Below, one piece after another: positions 42,093-51,823 of a DNA stretch of 64,000 nt. Source of the DNA: Rothia nasisuis (GTDB taxonomy: Bacteria; Actinomycetota; Actinomycetes; Actinomycetales; Micrococcaceae). Position 1 is the stretch's first letter. Every line of letters begins with the position of its first letter. The position numbers and the translations under genes are program-made. Location: NCBI RefSeq assembly GCF_928381405.1, contig NZ_CAKMSB010000004.1:206032-270031 (forward strand). The letters are read 5' to 3'. A model generated the notes under the pieces. It ran no database searches and was not told the origin of the DNA. It worked only from the letters and a program-made list of their open reading frames with translations.

Positions 42093-42920
42093 ATGACTTT
42101 GCCGAATGCCGCCCAGGGCCGTCACGAAGAGCACCTTGATGCTGACCATACGTCGGTTTCGTTGGCGGTTTCTACGGTGATCCTGGCTTTACGCCGCAAG
42201 GAGGGCGAGTCACATCATTCACTGTGGCTGCCTCTGGTGCGGCGGTTGCGTGAACCTTATAAGGGTCAGTGGGCGTTACCTGGGGGGCCTTTGCAACCTG
42301 ATTTGTCGTTGGAGGAGGCGGCTGGCTTCACCCTCAAGCGCGCGACCGGCCTGGTGCCGGGTTATCTGGAGCAGCTCTATGCTTTTGGTGATGTGCACCG
42401 TACTCCCGACTATAAGCTTATGCGTGAGGGCGGTTCTTTGCCGGTGCCGTCCGAGGAGAATGAGCATGAGCGTGTGGTTTCGGTGATTTATTGGGCTTCT
42501 ATCCCGCAGACTGAGGTGAACCGTACCCGCGTTCATGAGAATATCCGCTGGTTCCCTGTTGACGAGCTGCCGATTTTGGCTTTTGACCACAATGAAATTG
42601 TGGAGTATGCCCTCTACCGTCTGCAGAATAAGGTGGAGTATTCGCGTATCGCTCATTCTTTTTTGGGTGAGGAGTTCACCTTGGCACAGTTGCGTGAGGT
42701 GTATGAGGCGATTTTGGGCAGGCCTCTTGATCCGGCTAATTTTCGCCGGCAGATTGCTGCGTCTAAGTCAATTATTGATACCGGCCGCCGTGTGGAGGGT
42801 ACCCGTCATCGCCCGCCTAGGCTCTACCGTTACAACCATTCGCGGGCTTTCGCTGATCAGGGCCCGCTTGGCATGTACCGCGAGGCGGCCTATAGGGCAG
42901 AACAGGGGAATCTGTCGTGA
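42093..42920 (+). CDS. nrtR: NrtR-type Nudix-fold transcriptional regulator
   Basis: 275 residues. An N-terminal Nudix fold (WLPLVRRLREPYKGQWALPGGPL) is followed by a winged helix (FTLAQLREVYEAILGRPLDPANFRRQI), the layout of NrtR regulators of NAD synthesis that sense ADP-ribose. The Nudix box is degenerate: after SLEEAA the catalytic REUxEE is replaced by FTLKRA, so hydrolysis is unlikely. No nad or pnc gene is adjacent, so the target must be distant. It overlaps the next gene by GTGA. Confidence 0.85.
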   Translation: MTLPNAAQGRHEEHLDADHTSVSLAVSTVILALRRKEGESHHSLWLPLVRRLREPYKGQWALPGGPLQPDLSLEEAAGFTLKRATGLVPGYLEQLYAFGDVHRTPDYKLMREGGSLPVPSEENEHERVVSVIYWASIPQTEVNRTRVHENIRWFPVDELPILAFDHNEIVEYALYRLQNKVEYSRIAHSFLGEEFTLAQLREVYEAILGRPLDPANFRRQIAASKSIIDTGRRVEGTRHRPPRLYRYNHSRAFADQGPLGMYREAAYRAEQGNLS

Positions 42921-43771
42921 AGCGTTTGGTGCCTTTCGTTGCCGTTGCCGCCCTTGCTTTGAGCGGGTGTGGGCAGGGCGGTAGCTCTTCTGTGGAGGCT
43001 ACGCCTGCTGTGACGTATACCGATGGTATGGCCGCGACTGTGGTGGCCGTTGACTCGGCCAATACCTTTACCGCTGACTTTGGTGGTACTCAAAAGCAGG
43101 TTCGCCTTATTAACGTTGCTGCGCCCTCGCCGAACGGTGTGGCTAATTCTAGTAGCTGTTTGGTTGATGAGTCGAAGAACCTTTTGGTCGAGAAGCTGCC
43201 TGTGGGTACCCAGGTGACCCTGAATTTTGATGAGACTCAGCGTGGGTCAACCGGCTATGTTGAGGCTGCCGTGTATGCAGGTGACGCTTTCATTAATCGC
43301 GAGATGGCACGCGCTGGCATGGTTGCGACCACTTTCACCACGGCTGAGGACGAGTTCTACGGTGAGATTTCGCAGGCTCAGCAGGAGGCTGCGAGTGACG
43401 GTGTGGGGCTCTACTCAAAGGGCGTTGAGTGTACTATTCCTGCGCAGCTTGAGGCGCAACGGGTTAGGGTTGAGGAGGCCCGCACCTGGCAGGTGGATCT
43501 TTCACCCGATGCGTCTGCTGAAGACAAGCAGCGTGAGACTGAGCGGCAGGATATCTACCGGGAGGCCTCTGCTTTACACAGGGAGCTGGAAGGGCAGGTG
43601 CAGGCCCCTGCCCAGTGGGTGGGTTCGATTGTCACCCTGGACGCTGTGAGCGACCAGTTGAAAGATTTGCGTGAGCTTCTGGGTGATGACTTCTACTCTG
43701 ATAATGGCTCGAGTGTGAATCAGCAGAAGAAGGCTGAGACTGAGGCAACTCCGGTCCGCCCGGGTTCCTGA
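42917..43771 (+). CDS. Lipoprotein with degenerate thermonuclease-like domain
   Basis: 284 residues. The signal peptide ends in lipobox LSGC (Cys18), so it is surface-anchored. Residues about 38-172 follow the staphylococcal nuclease fold (VVAVDSANTF, KQVRLINVAAPSP, INREMARAGM). Only the Arg of VRLI survives of the catalytic set: the DGDT aspartate and the DTPE Asp and Glu are changed. The tail of about 110 residues is charged and helical. It starts inside the nrtR stop (GTGA) and converges on a paralogue of the same design. Confidence 0.75.
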   Translation: MKRLVPFVAVAALALSGCGQGGSSSVEATPAVTYTDGMAATVVAVDSANTFTADFGGTQKQVRLINVAAPSPNGVANSSSCLVDESKNLLVEKLPVGTQVTLNFDETQRGSTGYVEAAVYAGDAFINREMARAGMVATTFTTAEDEFYGEISQAQQEAASDGVGLYSKGVECTIPAQLEAQRVRVEEARTWQVDLSPDASAEDKQRETERQDIYREASALHRELEGQVQAPAQWVGSIVTLDAVSDQLKDLRELLGDDFYSDNGSSVNQQKKAETEATPVRPGS

Positions 43772-43849
43772 CTAGTCGCCGGGAGTCAGCCGCTGGCACT
43801 TTCATCGCCGGAGGGAGAGTCGCTGGTCTCGTCGCGGTCAGCCGGTACG

Positions 43850-44719
43850 CTAGTGGGGGGGCGGGTGCCTCTCAGGGCTGGCGTCTTGAGAGTCTTCCTC
43901 ATGTTGGGCCCGTTCCCGTTCAGCCTCTTCAGCAACGGAGTAGGCCACGCGCTTACTATCGGCTGCGCGGGTGAGGGCATCGGCTAGTACGGTGACGGAG
44001 TGGGTCCCGCTGATGGAGGCAAGGAGGGGGAACTCGGGGTTGTTCTCGTACCTAGCGAGGGCGGTAGAGAGCGCGTCAGCGGCTTGGAGGGGGTCTTTGA
44101 GGTCAAGGCCTTGGGCTTCGTTGATACTGGTCAGGGTTGTGGTGAGGCGGGCTGGCAGGGTGCAGGGAGCGTTCCTACTGTAAAGCCCGTTCTGATTTTG
44201 ATCAGCCTCAGCTTGGGCGGCAGTCACTTCTTCGGCAAGCAGGCCGCTGCGGCTGCTATCGGCGGTGCCGTAGCCTGCGCGGGCCATTTCGGCATTGACC
44301 AGTCTGCCGTCGGGCAGGGTGATTCCGGCGTAGGTGGTGGCTGGGGTTGCACCGTCGGGGGTAGGCCCTTTGCCCAGGGCGGGGTCGTAGGTGAGGGTGA
44401 CGGGGGTGCCTATGGGGAGCATACGCCCCAGGTATTCGGCGGCTTCGGGCGCCAGGCAGTGCATGTCTTCGTTGTCGTGTTTGGCTTGCGGTGTGGCTAG
44501 GCCGAGCAGGTCGACGTAGATGGTCGTGCCGTCACGGTCGATTTTAACGGTGTCGGCGTCGAGCACGCCCAGAACCCGTGTGGTTTCAGCCCCGGCGGTC
44601 GAGGTGTTTTCTGCCTCCGGTTGCGACTCGGTTGATGTGTTGCCCAATAGGCCGCACCCGGTGAGGGCGAGGACGCTAGCGGCCAGGGCGGCGGGTAGGG
44701 TGAGGCGTTGCGGGCGCAT
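43850..44719 (-). CDS. Second lipoprotein with degenerate thermonuclease-like domain
   Basis: 289 residues. Lipobox LTGC (Cys22) after an Ala/Leu signal peptide. The fold is the same as in the neighbour: VLGVLDADTVKI, YVDLLGLATPQ, VNAEMARAGYG. Here DADT keeps an aspartate, but the catalytic Arg is Asp and the DTPE pair is ATPQ, so nuclease activity is doubtful. A conserved CLAPEAAEYL and NAPCTLPARL suggest a disulfide. ATG 44719 follows AAGGAGTA; the frame extends 55 codons further upstream but without signal features. Confidence 0.75.
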   Translation of the reverse strand: MRPQRLTLPAALAASVLALTGCGLLGNTSTESQPEAENTSTAGAETTRVLGVLDADTVKIDRDGTTIYVDLLGLATPQAKHDNEDMHCLAPEAAEYLGRMLPIGTPVTLTYDPALGKGPTPDGATPATTYAGITLPDGRLVNAEMARAGYGTADSSRSGLLAEEVTAAQAEADQNQNGLYSRNAPCTLPARLTTTLTSINEAQGLDLKDPLQAADALSTALARYENNPEFPLLASISGTHSVTVLADALTRAADSKRVAYSVAEEAERERAQHEEDSQDASPERHPPPH

Positions 44720-44825
44720 GGGGTACTCCTTTGTATTGCCCCTAATACTAGCGGCAGGTGGGGGCTCTGCCCAGAGTAGCCCGCCTGTATGACGAATCCT
44801 GATACCCGCCCCTACCGCGCAGAAA

Positions 44826-44872
44826 GCCGGGTGCTGGCGTCCGCTCTGATGAGAAGGACGCCAGCACCCGGC
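44826..44872 (-). terminator. Large hairpin after sodA
   Basis: A perfect 17-bp stem (44826-44842 with 44856-44872) with a 13-nt loop, 30 nt past the sodA stop codon. There is no clear T-run, but position and stability fit transcription termination of sodA. Confidence 0.65.
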
Positions 44873-44901
44873 TTGACCTGTCACGTTAGGTGTGTGAAGG
44901 C

Positions 44902-45534
44902 TTAGGCCTCGGGGATGACCAGACCCTGGGTCTGGGAGACGGCGCGGTCGAAGCGGGCTGCTACGTCTTCCCAGTTGACGATGTTCCAGAAGGCCTTGAC
45001 GTAGTCAGCCTTAACGTTCTGGTAGTCCAGGTAGAAGGCGTGCTCCCACATGTCCAGTTGCAGAACGGGAATCAGGGCTACGGAGATATTGCCCTGCTGA
45101 TCGTAGAGCTGCTCGATAATCAGGCGCTTACCCACGGTGTCCCAGGCCAGAATAGCCCAGCCGGAGCCCTGGATGGTGAGGGCTACGTTTTCGAAGTGGG
45201 CGCGGAAGCCGTCGAAGGAGCCGAAGTCATTGTCGATAGCTGCTGCCAGCTCGCCGACGGGCTTGTCGCCGCCCTCGGGGGAGAGGTTCTTCCAGAAGAT
45301 GGAGTGGTTGGTGTGGCCTCCCAGGTTGAAGGCTAGGTCTTTGGAGAGCTTGCCGATGTTGGCGAAGTCGCCCTTCTCGCGGGCTTCTTCCATCTTCTCC
45401 AGAGCGGTGTTGGCACCGCCTACGTAGGTGGCGTGGTGCTTGGAGTGGTGTAGCTCCATGATGCGAGCGGAGATGTGGGGCTCGAGGGCTGCGTAGTCGT
45501 AGTCGAGTTCAGGCAGAACGTACTTTTCTGACAT
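44902..45534 (-). CDS. sodA: Superoxide dismutase (Mn/Fe type)
   Basis: 210 residues. Metal ligands are visible in [13 protein letters not shown] (His29), [13 protein letters not shown], and [11 protein letters not shown] (Asp and His). It dismutates superoxide in the cytosol. The GGHTNHxxFW arrangement and [10 protein letters not shown] are those of the cambialistic/Mn group, but metal choice cannot be settled from the sequence. Monocistronic, with AAAGGAA before ATG 45534 and a hairpin behind it. Confidence 0.95.
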   Translation of the reverse strand: MSEKYVLPELDYDYAALEPHISARIMELHHSKHHATYVGGANTALEKMEEAREKGDFANIGKLSKDLAFNLGGHTNHSIFWKNLSPEGGDKPVGELAAAIDNDFGSFDGFRAHFENVALTIQGSGWAILAWDTVGKRLIIEQLYDQQGNISVALIPVLQLDMWEHAFYLDYQNVKADYVKAFWNIVNWEDVAARFDRAVSQTQGLVIPEA

Positions 45535-45620
45535 GGTGTTCCTTTCGTTGAAGGCCCCTTCTTTGGGTCTTTCTGGGTTTAACTCTACACACTTGTGCCC
45601 TGTGGGTCACGGGAGGTTAC

Positions 45621-45746
45621 TTGATAAGTCGCCTTGTTTGCACTGATGCCCCTGCCCCACCTAATCTTAAGACCAAGACCGAACTCGAAGAACTCCAGCA
45701 GCAACTACAGATCTCCCAGAACAGTTTCGCTACAGGAGGCACCTAG
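45621..45746 (+). CDS. Possible 41-residue helical protein upstream of the Rhs gene
   Basis: TTG 45621 is preceded by GGGAGG at a good distance. The product contains an amphipathic stretch (KTKTELEELQQQLQISQNSF) that could form a coiled coil and ends GGT. Small helical partner proteins are often encoded before LXG-type toxins, so this may be one, or its eroded remnant. No recognised family; initiation at TTG is uncertain. Confidence 0.35.
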   Translation: MISRLVCTDAPAPPNLKTKTELEELQQQLQISQNSFATGGT

Positions 45747-45841
45747 CCACTATTCCGCACGCACCAGGAGCTTACTACACTCCCAATGCGGCAGACGGCA
45801 AGCCCCTCACTGGTGCCCCTCCCACACCCTTCTCAAAATAA
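45743..45841 (+). other. Protein-like 32-residue reading frame lacking a start
   Basis: Overlapping the previous frame by four bases, an open stretch reads ATIPHAPGAYYTPNAADG and then a Pro-rich end before TAA at 45839-45841. AGGAGG lies just upstream but no start codon does. It may be the continuation of the 45621 frame after a frameshift. The remainder of 45535-45868 shows no other feature beyond the sodA promoter side. Confidence 0.25.
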
Positions 45842-45868
45842 CCAACCGATAAGGCAGTAGTTCTCACC

Positions 45869-48800
45869 ATGAGCGATATCAACATCCAATTCAATCGTGA
45901 CACCGCAGAAGAAGTGCGCCAGCTTTTCACCCATGCGTCAGACACTGCCTCAGAACAAGTACCCCAAAGAAGAACCACATCAGAAGCGATGCTTCAAGAC
46001 TTCAAAGGCCCCTATGCGAGGACCTACGAAGCCAATGTTGAGGTAATCCGCCAGGATTTAAGTAATTTTTCTGCTGCTTTTGAGCAAATTGCTTCCATGC
46101 TCGGGATGGCCATTGACGCCTACGACCAGCAAATGCGAGACATTGCCAACAAAGGCTTCTGGGAAATGAGCGCAGAAGAAAAGTGGGAATTCGTGAAGGA
46201 TCTTTTTGGCGATACTGGAGCGCCACCAGCTCCAGCTATCCTTTCCTCAGCTCAGCCACCCTCAACTAGCCCTAAAAATACTGAACCTACCGCCGCACAT
46301 GTTACGGACGTGGTTTCTGCTATCCCGCAAGCGATTAAAGATGGGGTATCACAGCATGAGAGGTACGACGAAACACTCTCAGAGCTAGTAACTTCTTTAA
46401 GAGGTGGGTTAGAACGTTTTAGTCGAGAGTGCGCCTGGGTTAGTATCTCTGATTCTGGCGTCATTGACGCACTCGTTCGCTGGCTTGAAGATAATACCAA
46501 CGAATACGCTTGGCTAAGGCGTATTGCAGAAAAGCTTGAGGCTATATCCGGTGACCCCAACCAGGTCTCCGCTTTGCCTTATGCTGCTCTAGAAGCAGCA
46601 ATAGGGCCGGCCGCAACCCGCACTCCTCTGGCCATCGACTCCCCCACGATTCAAGGCACCGAAGCATCGGCGGGCTATATCGGCGACCCCGTCAACGCAG
46701 CCACCGGTAATTTCATCGAACCAGAAACCGATCTCACTTACACCGAATCAGCCTCTACCCTAACTTTCACCCGCATGTACAACGCCCTCAACCCCACACC
46801 GGGGGTCTTCGGCGTCGGCTGGTCGTCTCCCCTTGACAGCCGTCTGATTCTCACCGACGAAAACGCAACCTGGGTCAAAGACGACGGTCAGCATCTGGTT
46901 TTCCCCCGAGCAGGTGCAGGCTGGGATCGGGCGCATCTACACCCTCTTTGGCTCACCACCGAAAACCCCAGCAATCTCCCCATCGCCCTGCCCCAGGAGC
47001 ACAGCCACCACACCCAGCTCCTGGTAATCCGTGATAACACCGGAGCTCTCTGGGTCTTCTCCCCCACCGGTGCCTACCTAGCCCACGCCGCCACCACCGG
47101 TGACGCCGTCACCATGCATTACAGCCCCCAAGGACTCATCAGCCGCATCGCCCATACCCGCGGGCGTTACCTTGACATCGAATACGCAGGCGGGCACGTA
47201 GCCTATATCCAAGGGCATGAGGGCAGCCGGGTGGAGTACAGTTACGACGACTCAGGGAAACTCACCGGTGCCCGCACCGCAGCAGGTACCCGCCACTACA
47301 CCTATAACCCTCAAGGGCTCATCAGTGCCGTCACCGCCGCTGATGGAACTGTGGAAGTTGAGAACCTCTACGACAACCAAAACCGAGTACGTTCACAGCA
47401 CTACCCCCACGGGCTCACACGCAACTACTCGTATCTCTCAAGCGGCGTCACGCTGGTCACCAATCAGGACGGCAGCCATGCCAACACCTGGATTTCCGAT
47501 CATCACGGCCGCCTCGTCGGTATGATTGACGCTCATCAAAACCGCCAAACCATGGCCTACGATACCTTCAATAACCGGGTCTCAATCACTGAACGTGACG
47601 GAGCGACCACCACCCGGCTTTTCAATCAGCGCGGCCTGCTCACCCGCGAAGTCACCCCTGAAGGGGCTGATATTACCTGTGAGTATGATCAGCATGACCG
47701 GCTCACAACGCTGATAACAGCTAACGGCTCTGTTATCTCTTACCAATACGCCGATACAACCGGTGCCGAACGCAACCCTTCAGTGCTCGTTGATGCCCTC
47801 GGTGGGCACACACAGCTGACCTGGGACGAGGGCCTACTGATGTCTATGACCGGCCCTACCGGCGTCAGTGTTTCCTGCGCCTATAATGCTTTCGGCGAAC
47901 TCATATCAATCACCAACGCAGCCGGTGACACAACACAATGTGAACGTGACGCAAGCGGCCGCATCATTGCTCTCATCACCCCGCTAGGGCTGACTACCAG
48001 GTTCACCTACGACGCCGCTGGCAACCTACTCTCTCGCACCGAACCAGACGGATCTACCTGGAATTTCACCTACCTTACCGGCGGGCGCCTACACACCGTC
48101 ACCGACCCTACCGGTGCAAGCACAACCTACGAATACAACACCGCTGGTGATATCGCCCAGATCGTTGACCCTCTAGGGCGCGTCACTGCCCACGGTTTCG
48201 ACACCATGGGCAACCTGACCTCACTCACCGACCCGGCAGGCGCTACTTGGTCGCTGGTCTATGACCAGCTCATGCAGAATACTGCCCTGATTGACCCCCT
48301 GGGAAATACCTGGCGCAGAGAGTTCACGGTTAATGGTGACCTGGCTGCCGTCATCGACCCTACTGGGCAGCGCACCACCGCGCGCACCAAGCGCCACTCC
48401 GGCATCCAAGAGATTACCGATGCTTTTGGCACCCATACCACCACTTTTGATGCCTACGGCAGACCGGTCAAGCAGACCTCTGCTGACGGGTCAGAAGAAA
48501 TGTACACCTACGACGCTGCCGGTCATGTGGTAGAAATTCTGGACGGTGAAGGGCACCTGACTGCGCTCACCAGGGACGCTCGCGGTGAAATCACCAGCAT
48601 CACCTCACCTGAGGGGAGGGCCACCACCTTCACCTATGATGAGTGCGGCCGCCCCTCCACCATGACCGACCCGACCGGGGTGGTCACCGCCCTTGAGTAC
48701 GATGCCGACTCCCGGGTGATTGCACGCACAAGCAGTGCCGGTGCGCGTGAAGAAATCATCTACGACCGGGCCTCCCGGGTGGTTGCCCAGCGAACCAATA

Positions 48801-51760
48801 CGGGTCTGGCCCGTTATGGGTATGATGCCTGCGGGCGCCTGATTTTTGCGTTTGATCAGCAGTTCGGCACCCGCCGTTTTGCTTATGATGCGGCCGGTCA
48901 GCTGGTGTGCGCAACCAATGGTCTAGGGGGTAAGACTCGCTATACCTATACTCTTACTGGGCAGGTTGCACGTATGACCGCTCCCAACGGTGCGGTGACT
49001 TCTTATGAGTATGATGCGGCCGGTCAGCTGCTTGCCACGGTGGATGCTCTGGGGCGGCGCAGCACCGCCTCCTATGATGCCGCTGGTAGGGTGCTGGCAA
49101 GGACCAGCCCTGACGGGGATCAGCTGACCTACACCTATGATCGGGGTTTGCTGGCGACCCTGCGGTTTAATCAGCAACTGCTTGCTCGAATTGAGCGGGA
49201 TGCGCCCTCTCGCAGAACCCAGATTTTTGACTATACCTGCACCGGTACCTCGCTAGTCGATGAGCATACCGGCACCCCGGTGGTGCATACGCTCATCAAT
49301 GACCGGTTAGGGCGGTTGGTTGAGCACTCTACTGCTGGTGGTCATGCCGGTGAGGGGCACCGGGTGCGCATCTCTTATACTGCCGATGGTAACCGTTCGG
49401 CGGTGGACGTTGATGGGGCGGTGACCGAGTATTCTTACGATCAGGGCACGGGCTTGCTGACCTCACTCATGCGTGGTGTAGCTACCCCCGGTGGTGAAGG
49501 TGAGCAGGGTTCGCTGGCTGATGAGGCTCTCACCTATCATTACGATCAGAAGGCCTGCCTGCGGCAGATTACTGATTCTACTGGTGCGCTGGTGCGTAGT
49601 TTTGATACGGTGCCGACAGTCGCCAGGGTTGAGGAGGGCACCGGGCAGGCCGCTGTGGGTGTGACTACAGTTGCTGGGTCTGCTAGCGGCGCTGAGACCG
49701 CTGCCGATCAGGCCTCCTACAGGGCTGATGGGGGTTGGGCCGCTATTGAACACCGCGTAGGTGGTAGCGGTGAGAAGATGACCACCACAACCTACTACAA
49801 TGCTGAGGGTTTGGTCGTTGGTGTGGACGATGCAGCTGATGGGTTGCGTTTGTTTACCTATGATGGGGCCCACCAGCTGGTTGCTGTGACTACGGATGAG
49901 GGTGTGCATACTTTCACCTACGATGAAGCCGGGTTTCTCGTTGGTGAGTGCACTGCTGCGGGTGTGGAGCGGGAGTATTCCTATGACGCTGCTGGTCAGT
50001 TGGTACGCCTTGTGGATTCTGAGGCTGGTGTCTCTGAGTTTGTGTATGACGGGCTGGGCCGTCGGGTTCAACACACTAGCGGTGATGGTGTGACCAGAAA
50101 TTATGCTTATTCGCCGGTGGGTTTGTTGGCTGAAGTCACCACCACAACTGGTGAGGGTGCTGCTGGTGCGAGTGCCGGTGGTGTTTCTTCTACAGTGCGT
50201 TTGTGGAATGATGCTTTGGGTCTGGTGGCTGCTGTGGCGAGCGCTGAGGGTGTTTCTGCCGATGGCCTTGATTCTTCTACCGCTTGCCCTTTGGTGTGGG
50301 ATCCGGTTGCGCTTCTGCCTACTCTTATGCAGATGGGTGGAACTGCGCTTTCCTTGAAGACTGTGGCCTCCTTGGATCTAGTGGGGTCACGTGGGGTGGA
50401 TCCTTTTGGTCTTTCTCCGGTGGTGCAGGCTCCTGTTGCTAGTAGCGACACCCTAAACCTACCCTCTAGCGCCACCGGTTTGACCGCCGCTGGGTCCTTG
50501 CAGGTAGCGGGGCTAGAGGTTCTGGGTGTGCGCGCCTATGATCCAGCTACTCGTGGATTCCTCACCCCTGACCCCCTCACCTCCCCGACCGGCGCCGGAT
50601 GGGCCACTAACGTCTACGCCTTCATGGGGAACGCCCCTGCAGGGCTGGTGGACCCCTGGGGGCTCTCACCCATGACAGCAGCCGAATTCCGACAATACCA
50701 CCAAGAACAGACACGAAACCGCTCATGGACACGCCTCTACAATGAAGCAGAACAATTCCTCAACGACCACGCCTGGCTCGTCACAGCTGTCACCGTTGTA
50801 GCAGCTATCGGCCTCCTAGCCAGCGGCCCACTAGGGTGGGTCGGCATGGCAACAGTAGCTGGCCTGCTCTCCTTCGGCACCTCAGTCGCCGGGCAAAAAA
50901 TCTTCAGCGGGCACGTGAGCCTCAAGACATCTCTCATTGATGGTGCTGTTGGTTTTGCTGCCGGCGGCGTAGGAAGGCTAGCCAGTATGGGATTCTCAGC
51001 TTTTGGGTCATCAAAAGTGGGGACCGCCATGATTAATAGCGGGACAGCGACCAAGGTAGGAGCGGCGTTTTCTTCAGCCCGCTCTGGCCTCTCAGGCACC
51101 TGGGGGTCAGTACGTTCTGCAATAGCCCCGGTAGCATCCCGGGCCACTTCTACTCTTGCCCCGCTCACCTCACGGGTTTCATCCTTGACCGCTCCTGTGG
51201 CCGCCAGGTTCCAACCTGCTCTAGGTACCATGGGCCAGTGGGGGCAGAATATTGCTGGGCAGTACACCGGTAGAGGGGTTCTTGACCAGGCGGTTGAGGG
51301 TTCGGTTGCTGGTGCTGTGAATAATGCCGGTGGGTATTGGTTGAACGCTGAGAATGGGTATAGGCCGACGCTGGAAGGTGGTGTGCATGCTGCTGGTGTT
51401 GGGTTTGGTTTGGGGGCCTTAGCACCGGGAGTCTCAGGTAGTATTACTAGCAATCCCGGGTTATCTCCAGTATGGCGTTCTGTAAATCAACGAGGTGTCG
51501 ATTTTGTTGCTGGTGGCACGAATTATTTGTTGTCTCCGAGTAATGATAATGAGGCAAAAGATCCCCAAAAATTTGTAGAGGAGGGTTTTAAGAACTCCCT
51601 TGCTGGTGCTGCCTCCTCGTCGGGCAAGTGGGCAGCCGATACATCAGATGCGGCCATCAATCAGGCGATACCACATCACATGCAGGGTGTGGAGGTTTCC
51701 CGCCGCGAGTTTATCAATGGCCAGTGGGTTTCTGGGCAGCCAAACTCGGATCATGAATAA
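45869..51760 (+). CDS. LXG/WXG-like Rhs-repeat polymorphic toxin
   Basis: 1963 residues, no signal peptide. Residues 1-100 are a helical LXG/WXG-like domain (DFKGPYARTYEANVE, then MLGMAIDAYDQQM), pointing to a type VII secretion route. A DUF6531-type entry (GDPVNAATGNFIEPETDLT, near 272) starts the Rhs shell, which has about two dozen YD repeats and ends with RAYDPATRGFLTPDPL...NAPAGLVDPWGLSP near 1600. The last ~360 residues contain a long hydrophobic hairpin (about 1630-1670) and a Ser/Ala-rich region. A tail from about 1850 (GGTNYLLSPSNDNE...SSSGKWAADTSDAAIN) recurs three times downstream. I recognise no catalytic motif in the tail. Activity may be at the membrane, given the membrane-bound putative immunity proteins. 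Confidence 0.9.
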   Translation: MSDINIQFNRDTAEEVRQLFTHASDTASEQVPQRRTTSEAMLQDFKGPYARTYEANVEVIRQDLSNFSAAFEQIASMLGMAIDAYDQQMRDIANKGFWEMSAEEKWEFVKDLFGDTGAPPAPAILSSAQPPSTSPKNTEPTAAHVTDVVSAIPQAIKDGVSQHERYDETLSELVTSLRGGLERFSRECAWVSISDSGVIDALVRWLEDNTNEYAWLRRIAEKLEAISGDPNQVSALPYAALEAAIGPAATRTPLAIDSPTIQGTEASAGYIGDPVNAATGNFIEPETDLTYTESASTLTFTRMYNALNPTPGVFGVGWSSPLDSRLILTDENATWVKDDGQHLVFPRAGAGWDRAHLHPLWLTTENPSNLPIALPQEHSHHTQLLVIRDNTGALWVFSPTGAYLAHAATTGDAVTMHYSPQGLISRIAHTRGRYLDIEYAGGHVAYIQGHEGSRVEYSYDDSGKLTGARTAAGTRHYTYNPQGLISAVTAADGTVEVENLYDNQNRVRSQHYPHGLTRNYSYLSSGVTLVTNQDGSHANTWISDHHGRLVGMIDAHQNRQTMAYDTFNNRVSITERDGATTTRLFNQRGLLTREVTPEGADITCEYDQHDRLTTLITANGSVISYQYADTTGAERNPSVLVDALGGHTQLTWDEGLLMSMTGPTGVSVSCAYNAFGELISITNAAGDTTQCERDASGRIIALITPLGLTTRFTYDAAGNLLSRTEPDGSTWNFTYLTGGRLHTVTDPTGASTTYEYNTAGDIAQIVDPLGRVTAHGFDTMGNLTSLTDPAGATWSLVYDQLMQNTALIDPLGNTWRREFTVNGDLAAVIDPTGQRTTARTKRHSGIQEITDAFGTHTTTFDAYGRPVKQTSADGSEEMYTYDAAGHVVEILDGEGHLTALTRDARGEITSITSPEGRATTFTYDECGRPSTMTDPTGVVTALEYDADSRVIARTSSAGAREEIIYDRASRVVAQRTNTGLARYGYDACGRLIFAFDQQFGTRRFAYDAAGQLVCATNGLGGKTRYTYTLTGQVARMTAPNGAVTSYEYDAAGQLLATVDALGRRSTASYDAAGRVLARTSPDGDQLTYTYDRGLLATLRFNQQLLARIERDAPSRRTQIFDYTCTGTSLVDEHTGTPVVHTLINDRLGRLVEHSTAGGHAGEGHRVRISYTADGNRSAVDVDGAVTEYSYDQGTGLLTSLMRGVATPGGEGEQGSLADEALTYHYDQKACLRQITDSTGALVRSFDTVPTVARVEEGTGQAAVGVTTVAGSASGAETAADQASYRADGGWAAIEHRVGGSGEKMTTTTYYNAEGLVVGVDDAADGLRLFTYDGAHQLVAVTTDEGVHTFTYDEAGFLVGECTAAGVEREYSYDAAGQLVRLVDSEAGVSEFVYDGLGRRVQHTSGDGVTRNYAYSPVGLLAEVTTTTGEGAAGASAGGVSSTVRLWNDALGLVAAVASAEGVSADGLDSSTACPLVWDPVALLPTLMQMGGTALSLKTVASLDLVGSRGVDPFGLSPVVQAPVASSDTLNLPSSATGLTAAGSLQVAGLEVLGVRAYDPATRGFLTPDPLTSPTGAGWATNVYAFMGNAPAGLVDPWGLSPMTAAEFRQYHQEQTRNRSWTRLYNEAEQFLNDHAWLVTAVTVVAAIGLLASGPLGWVGMATVAGLLSFGTSVAGQKIFSGHVSLKTSLIDGAVGFAAGGVGRLASMGFSAFGSSKVGTAMINSGTATKVGAAFSSARSGLSGTWGSVRSAIAPVASRATSTLAPLTSRVSSLTAPVAARFQPALGTMGQWGQNIAGQYTGRGVLDQAVEGSVAGAVNNAGGYWLNAENGYRPTLEGGVHAAGVGFGLGALAPGVSGSITSNPGLSPVWRSVNQRGVDFVAGGTNYLLSPSNDNEAKDPQKFVEEGFKNSLAGAASSSGKWAADTSDAAINQAIPHHMQGVEVSRREFINGQWVSGQPNSDHE

Positions 51761-51823
51761 CCACGCGAGATAAATAGACATCAAAAGTGTTTGTAAACAT
51801 ATTTACATACGAAAGGTTATAAT

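Noticed and set aside
42093..42920. Catalytic Nudix hydrolase
   Set aside because: The Nudix box lacks the REUxEE residues and a winged helix follows, as in NrtR regulators.
49463..51453. Minus-strand frames of 203 and 238 codons inside the Rhs gene
   Set aside because: Antisense shadows of repeat-rich coding sequence, with no start signals.
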